Part shown: positions 4,016 to 8,025 of the stretch, piece by piece
Numbering within the stretch: position 1 is the stretch's first letter
Layout of the letters: every line of letters starts with the position of its first letter
From: JARROD01 sp037384225
GTDB taxonomy: Bacteria > Pseudomonadota > Gammaproteobacteria > Pseudomonadales > Cellvibrionaceae
DNA length: 8,025 nt
Reading direction: 5' to 3'
NCBI GenBank assembly: GCA_037384225.1
Contig: JARROD010000281.1
Span: forward strand, 1 to 8,025
The notes under the pieces: generated by a model
The model's database searches: none
Seen by the model: the letters and a program-made list of their open reading frames with translations, nothing else
What the model was told of the DNA's origin: nothing
Program-made: the position numbers and the translations under genes

Positions 4016-6538
4016 ATGAACAAGAACATACTTTGGGGTGTCTACACCGGCCTGCTGTTTACGCTCGGGCTGGCCGGTTGCAGCGACAAGCCTGTGCTGG
4101 GGGCACAAAAGTCGGCGCAGGTGCAGTGGCCCCAGATCGCAAGCCGGGTGGCGCGCGACGAAAAAATGGAACAGCGCATCAATGCCCTGCTGTCACGCAT
4201 GAGCAACGAGGAAAAGGTCGGCCAGATCATCCAGGTGGAACTGAAGCAGGTTACCCCGCAGGATGTGCGCGACTACCACCTGGGTTCGGTCCTGAACGGC
4301 GGAGGCACTTTTCCCGGTAACGACAAGTACGCGACTGTGGATGATTGGGTGGCGCTGGCGGACGAGTTCTATCGTGCGTCCATGGACATCACCGACGGCG
4401 GCGTGGCCATCCCGGTGATCTGGGGTACGGACGCGGTACACGGCCACAACAATGTCGTCGGCGCGACCCTGTTCCCGCACAATATCGCCCTGGGCGCGAC
4501 GCAAGATCCCGATTTGATACGACAGATAGGCGAAGCCACCGCGCGCGAGGTGGCGGCCACCGGCATTGACTGGACCTTTGCGCCGACCCTGGCCGTGGCC
4601 CGCGACGACCGCTGGGGGCGCAGCTACGAATCCTATTCCGAAAATCCCGATATCGTTGCACGCCTGGGCGGCCCGATGGTGGAGGGTTTGCAGGGGAATC
4701 CGGCGAGTGAGAATTTCCTCGCTGGCGGCCGCGTGATCGCCACCGCCAAGCACTTTATCGCCGATGGCGGTACCCGCGACGGCGTCGACCGCGGCGATAC
4801 CCAGATTGGCGAACAGGCACTGCTGGATATTCACGCCGCGGGCTACTTTACCGCCCTCGAGGCGGGCGTACAGACGGTAATGGCCTCCTTCAGTAGTTGG
4901 CAGGGAAAGAAAATGCACGGCAATAAATACCTGCTGACAGAGGTACTGAAAAACCGCCTGGGCTTCGACGGCTTTGTCATCGGCGACTGGAACGGCCACG
5001 GCTTCATCAGTGGCTGCAGCCAGATCAGCTGCCCACAGGCGTTCAACGCCGGGTTGGATATGTTTATGGCCCCGGAAGCCAGTTGGAAAGAACTCTATGC
5101 AAACACCTTGGCACAGGTCACCAGCGGTGAAATCCCCGCGCAGCGGCTGGACGACGCGGTGCGCAGGATACTGCGTGTGAAGATGCGCGCGGGCCTGTTC
5201 GAGCGGGGCGCACCGTCGCAGCGGGCCCTGGCCGGAGACAGTTCTGTTATCGGTGCGCAGGCCCACCGCGTCATCGCCCGCCGGGCGGTGCGCGAATCCC
5301 TGGTATTGCTGAAAAACCGCGACAATATCCTACCGCTCGCTCGCAATCTCAATGTGCTGGTGGCCGGAGACGGCGCGGACAATATCGGCAAGCAGGCGGG
5401 CGGCTGGAGTATCTCCTGGCAGGGCACCGGCAACAGCAACAGCGACTTTCCCGGAGCCACCTCGATCTACGCGGGCATCGCACAGGTGGTAGCGTCCTCC
5501 GGCGGCTCGACGCAGTTGTCCGCCGACGGTAGCTTCAGTAAAAAGCCGGATGTGGCCATCGTGGTATTCGGTGAAGAACCCTATGCGGAGATGCATGGGG
5601 ATATTGCCAACCTGGCCTACCAAAATGACCGCGACCTGCAGTTGCTGAAAAAGTTGCGGGCGGAAAATATTCCGGTGATCTCACTGTTTATCACGGGTCG
5701 TCCCCTGTGGGTAAACCGGGAGATCAACGCCTCGGATGCCTTTGTGGTGATCTGGCAGCCGGGCACCGAAGGCGTTGGTGTGGCCGATGTGATATTCCGC
5801 GACCAGGCGGGAGAGGTGAATTACGATTTCAGCGGTCGCCTGCCGTCGTCCTGGCCGGGCAACGCTGTGCCGGTGGCGCTGAATATCGGCGAGGAAAACT
5901 ATTCGGCACAGTTTGCGTTCGGCTACGGCCTGCAATACGGGCAGAGTGGTACCGCGGGCCTGTTGCCGGAGGACAGCGGCCTCGGCCAGCAGGGTGAGCC
6001 CTCGAAACTGGCGGTATTCGACGGCCGTGTACTGAAGCCCTGGAACTTCGAGATCACCGATAGCGGCAACAATCGCAGACTGATCAGTGGCGGTGTGACG
6101 GAGTTGCTCGGTATCAACGTGCGTTCTGTAGACCGCGAGGTACAGGAGGATAGCCGCCGCCTGCAGTGGCGTGGCCAGGGTCTGGTGACCGCCGGCTTCT
6201 TTGCCAACCGCCGCACTGACCTGTCTCCTTATCTACGCAAGGGCGGCGCGCTGGTATTCGATATCAAGGTGGACAGGGCTCCGAGCGATGCGGTCAGCCT
6301 CGGTGTAACTTGCGGCACTGACTGCAGCGCCGAGCAACCGATCACGGATCTGCTGCGCAGTGGCGAACCGGGCCAGTGGCGCACGGTCTCCGTGGCTTTG
6401 CAATGCCTTGCGAACAAGGGCGCGCGGATGGACATGCTGCTGTCGCCCTTCTACCTGGTGACCGGCGGGGAACTGGATCTATCCCTGCACAGGGTCCGGG
6501 TTGAGAGCGGTATGGATGCCGATATTAACTGCGGCTGA
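4016..6538 (+). CDS. GH3 exo-1,3/1,4-beta-glucosidase (ExoP type), lipoprotein
   Basis: This 840-residue protein removes glucose from non-reducing ends of beta-glucans. Residues 1-21 are a lipoprotein signal with lipobox LAGC; Cys22 would be lipidated and Ser at +2 favours the outer membrane. The GH3 N-terminal barrel (about 50-400) has GTDAVHGHNN (from 137), RWGRSYES (199-206), KHF (245-247) and GFVIGDWNG with nucleophile Asp324. The GH3 C-terminal domain (about 430-650) has GGWSISWQGTGN (from 462) and FGEEPYAEMHGD (519-530), whose glutamates include the likely acid/base. An ExoP-type C-terminal domain follows (about 660-835), starting near AVFDGRVLKPWNFEI. Length agrees with Pseudoalteromonas ExoP (about 840). 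The ATG at 4016 is preferred over the TTG at 4001 because it begins the signal peptide; GGAG (4003-4006) lies 9 nt upstream. It faces the AraC gene and appears intact. Confidence 0.93.
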   Translation: MNKNILWGVYTGLLFTLGLAGCSDKPVLGAQKSAQVQWPQIASRVARDEKMEQRINALLSRMSNEEKVGQIIQVELKQVTPQDVRDYHLGSVLNGGGTFPGNDKYATVDDWVALADEFYRASMDITDGGVAIPVIWGTDAVHGHNNVVGATLFPHNIALGATQDPDLIRQIGEATAREVAATGIDWTFAPTLAVARDDRWGRSYESYSENPDIVARLGGPMVEGLQGNPASENFLAGGRVIATAKHFIADGGTRDGVDRGDTQIGEQALLDIHAAGYFTALEAGVQTVMASFSSWQGKKMHGNKYLLTEVLKNRLGFDGFVIGDWNGHGFISGCSQISCPQAFNAGLDMFMAPEASWKELYANTLAQVTSGEIPAQRLDDAVRRILRVKMRAGLFERGAPSQRALAGDSSVIGAQAHRVIARRAVRESLVLLKNRDNILPLARNLNVLVAGDGADNIGKQAGGWSISWQGTGNSNSDFPGATSIYAGIAQVVASSGGSTQLSADGSFSKKPDVAIVVFGEEPYAEMHGDIANLAYQNDRDLQLLKKLRAENIPVISLFITGRPLWVNREINASDAFVVIWQPGTEGVGVADVIFRDQAGEVNYDFSGRLPSSWPGNAVPVALNIGEENYSAQFAFGYGLQYGQSGTAGLLPEDSGLGQQGEPSKLAVFDGRVLKPWNFEITDSGNNRRLISGGVTELLGINVRSVDREVQEDSRRLQWRGQGLVTAGFFANRRTDLSPYLRKGGALVFDIKVDRAPSDAVSLGVTCGTDCSAEQPITDLLRSGEPGQWRTVSVALQCLANKGARMDMLLSPFYLVTGGELDLSLHRVRVESGMDADINCG

Positions 6539-6691
6539 CGTGTGGCCATGCTTTCCTGAATTAAACACGCATTTGCTCGCCCCGCCGGCTCGGGCGGTGT
6601 CCCGGTGGGTGCCGCCGTGGGTGCCGCCTCGATTCCGGCCTGCGCCGGCAGGGTGAAAAAACCCAGAGAAGCGCCGCTCCCGCTGCCGATC
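6539..6691. other. Convergent intergenic region, very GC-rich, with a 12-bp tandem repeat
   Basis: The space between the GH3 and AraC stops holds several small inverted repeats, for example CCGCC/GGCGG around 6583-6598 and CCGGC/GCCGG around 6637-6650. It also holds a perfect 12-bp tandem repeat, GTGGGTGCCGCC, at 6605-6616 and 6617-6628. No gene is apparent. Its role is probably transcription termination from both sides. Confidence 0.5.
6657..6689 (-). terminator. Probable terminator of the AraC-family gene
   Basis: On the minus strand, shortly after the AraC stop, GGGAGC-ggc-GCTTCT forms a 6-bp stem containing two G-T pairs, followed by CTGGG and a run of six T. The T run is convincing but the stem is modest and four or five bases separate them. 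Confidence 0.35.
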
Positions 6692-7843
6692 CTAGACGCT
6701 GACTGATTTCTTATTCAGTGCCTGCTTGCGATACTCGGTGGGCGACATGCCCACCAACCTGCTGAAAAACCGGTGAAATGCCGACTTGCTGTTGAATCCG
6801 GACTCCAACAGAACATCCAACACCGTCATCTCCACCCTGCTCGCGTCCGCCAGCAGCGCCTTGGCCTCTTCCACCCGATAGGAATTGATAAATTCGAAGA
6901 AATTGGTGCCGAAGTGCTTGTTGATTACCGCCGAGGTTTCTTTTGCCGGGAGGTCGAGGTAAGTGGAAAACTGTTCCAGGTTCAGATTTTTCTTCAGGTA
7001 GAGTTTCTCTACCTCCATTGCCTGGCGCACCCTGGCGATAGCGCTCTTCGACGGCTCCTCCGCGGCAGTCTCGCGGCTCTGCTGAGGCTGGGTGGCCAGC
7101 AACTGGTGGGCGTAACTCAGGCTGTAGGCAAAGAAGGCATTGATCAGGATAAAAGAGACATAGTTGTCGGCAATACCCAGGCCGTCGGCGGTCTCCACCG
7201 ATACGTATTTTGCCAACACGTGCGCCAACACGGTCCAGCCCCAACTGATCAATACACAGTAAATGAGTATGTTTAGCCAGTACAGTTCGGTGGTGGAGAA
7301 ATGGGAGTATTCGTCCTCCAGCTCAACCCGGTAGCGGTGCAGTAGCAGTACTGACGCCAGGGCGTAGGCCAGTGGAACCACGGCGGACAGGTCCCAGACC
7401 AAGTCCACCATCCGTTCCTGGGGACTCCGGCCGGCGATGGAGAGACGGCGCAGATCGTCGCTGCCGAGATCGAAAGCGAAGATGCACAGACCCACCAGCA
7501 GCGCCGGAATCAGATGCAGGGCATGGTGCCGTTGCAAGCGCAGATTCTGTTGGGTGAGCGCCGACACGTAGAGGTAAATGGATGGTCCCTTTAGCATCAG
7601 CGCGCCGATCAGCAGGTAGGGCAGCAGCCATTGGCTTAACAGTGGTGCCACTTCGAACTGGTCGTTCCACAACATCAGGGTACAGGTGGAGACGATGGCC
7701 ACGATTAGCAGGAAGGCGGTCAAGAGAAAGCCATAGTTGCGTTCGCGGATGGGCAATACCTGCTGGAAAATCGACAGCAACACACATTCCGCCGCGGTCA
7801 TCATCAGCACAACGTCGTGAACATTGAAGATATAGTCTTTCAT
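6692..7843 (-). CDS. AraC-family transcription regulator with a seven-helix membrane sensor
   Basis: The protein has 383 residues. The first 245 contain about seven hydrophobic helices: roughly 9-30, 37-59, 68-96, 105-126, 147-170, 187-212 and 222-245. A linker (about 246-270) leads to a C-terminal AraC/XylS DNA-binding domain (about 272-375) with two helix-turn-helices. The first lies around NLEQFSTYLDLPAKETSAVI; the second contains SGFNSKSAFHRFFSRLVGMSP and ends TEYRKQ, close to the AraC consensus. It is thus a membrane-anchored regulator that may sense an extracellular or periplasmic signal and bind DNA directly. Similar proteins stand beside glycoside hydrolase and TonB-receptor genes in marine polysaccharide degraders, so control of GH3 or of the divergent gene at the right edge is likely but unproven. 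The ATG at 7843 has CGGAG about 5 nt upstream. The gene is complete and convergent with GH3. Confidence 0.9.
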   Translation of the reverse strand: MKDYIFNVHDVVLMMTAAECVLLSIFQQVLPIRERNYGFLLTAFLLIVAIVSTCTLMLWNDQFEVAPLLSQWLLPYLLIGALMLKGPSIYLYVSALTQQNLRLQRHHALHLIPALLVGLCIFAFDLGSDDLRRLSIAGRSPQERMVDLVWDLSAVVPLAYALASVLLLHRYRVELEDEYSHFSTTELYWLNILIYCVLISWGWTVLAHVLAKYVSVETADGLGIADNYVSFILINAFFAYSLSYAHQLLATQPQQSRETAAEEPSKSAIARVRQAMEVEKLYLKKNLNLEQFSTYLDLPAKETSAVINKHFGTNFFEFINSYRVEEAKALLADASRVEMTVLDVLLESGFNSKSAFHRFFSRLVGMSPTEYRKQALNKKSVSV

Positions 7844-8017
7844 CAGTGCTCCGGCACATCAGTTTCATAAATGTTATGGGTGGGAAATATACCCAAATCC
7901 ATCCCCATCGGTACGGCTGTTCCCAATTTACCAAGGATAAAGTTTTATTAATCAGGCAGCGTTCCACTTTACAGGGAGAGCCAAAGTGGGGCGACGGTCC
8001 TTTCCCGAAGGGTGATC
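7844..8017. promoter_or_regulatory. Divergent upstream region of the AraC gene
   Basis: This segment is less GC-rich than the genes around it, as expected for promoters. It contains the inverted repeat at 7964-7989. The right arm of that repeat starts AAAGTGGGGCGACG, a 12 of 14 match to the site upstream of GH3. An AT-rich patch (about 7925-7951) could hold a rightward promoter, but I cannot assign firm -35 and -10 boxes on either strand. Confidence 0.45.
7964..7989. promoter_or_regulatory. Inverted repeat CCACTTT / AAAGTGG, candidate operator
   Basis: CCACTTT (7964-7970) and AAAGTGG (7983-7989) are perfect complements separated by 12 nt, giving 19 bp from centre to centre, close to two DNA turns. 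That suits binding by a dimer. Its position between the AraC gene and a putative divergent start makes the AraC protein the first candidate ligand. Confidence 0.4.
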
Positions 8018-8025
8018 ATGGCCGA
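8018..8025 (+). CDS. Possible start of a divergent gene, cut by the window edge
   Basis: ATG GCC at 8018 follows GAAGGG (8007-8012) with 5-6 nt spacing, pointing away from the AraC gene. Only two full codons are visible, so the product cannot be identified. In comparable loci this place is often taken by a transporter, TonB-dependent receptor or glycosidase gene, but nothing in the sequence shows that here. Confidence 0.25.

Noticed and set aside
3802..4320. A 172-residue plus-strand frame spanning the halogenase tail and the GH3 start
   Set aside because: It crosses the GH3 start in another frame and contains no motif; the lipoprotein signal at 4016 is the convincing start.
4193..5266. A 357-residue open frame on the minus strand inside the GH3 gene
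   Set aside because: It is antisense to a well-conserved GH3 coding region, has low-complexity His/Arg/Ala-rich content and resembles no family; GC-rich codon use keeps the opposite strand open.
6639..6666. Small stem GGGT/ACCC with an A-rich loop as a GH3 terminator
   Set aside because: The stem is only four pairs and there is no following T tract on the plus strand.
6711..7244. A 177-residue minus-strand frame overlapping the AraC gene
   Set aside because: It is an out-of-frame translation of the AraC DNA-binding region, rich in Gly, Arg and Pro, while the true frame shows the AraC motifs.
7323..7967. A 214-residue minus-strand frame overlapping the start of the AraC gene
   Set aside because: It is out of frame with the AraC protein, whose membrane helices and ribosome binding site at 7843 mark the real gene; this frame has no family character.

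Overview
The right half of this window (about 3.9 to 8.0 kb) is GC-rich and looks like a polysaccharide-degrading marine gammaproteobacterium of the Cellvibrionales type (Microbulbifer, Saccharophagus, Teredinibacter or a relative). It carries an intact GH3 exo-beta-glucosidase lipoprotein with an ExoP-type C-terminal domain. Facing it is an intact AraC-family regulator with a seven-helix membrane sensor. The genus is an inference from gene content; no rRNA or other marker is present.

The left half (1 to about 3.9 kb) is a mosaic of broken genes around two intact ones. In order it holds: the first third of a Fic protein; an antisense scrap of a histidine kinase ATPase domain fused head-on to an FNR-type DNA-binding domain that has lost its sensory half; an intact universal stress protein gene; a short ORF with a strong ribosome binding site; a frameshifted 3' part of an ISAs1-family transposase; a small intact gene for a secreted protein, possibly an old integron cassette; six undetermined bases (2578-2583); the 3' end of an AhpD/carboxymuconolactone-decarboxylase-like gene; a DUF1348 (NTF2-like) gene broken by an exact 25-bp tandem duplication; and the degraded 3' end of a flavin-dependent tryptophan halogenase. 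From about 1.45 to 2.75 kb the DNA is clearly more AT-rich than the right half, which fits accessory or transferred DNA.

Regulation: the usp gene has two FNR/Anr boxes upstream (1519-1532 and 1558-1571). The nearer one is correctly placed against a weak -10 for a class II oxygen-responsive promoter, so usp is probably induced when oxygen is low. A headless FNR fragment with a plausible ribosome binding site lies immediately next to this FNR target. In the right half, a near-identical 14-bp motif lies upstream of the GH3 gene and in the region divergent from the AraC gene, and is a candidate shared regulator site. The GH3 leader also has a perfect 7-1-7 palindrome.

I found no CRISPR array, tRNA, rRNA or intact mobile element, and no clear new defence or biosynthetic system. 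The most checkable points are the tandem FNR boxes, the revertible 25-bp duplication, the possible integron cassette and the shared 14-bp motif.
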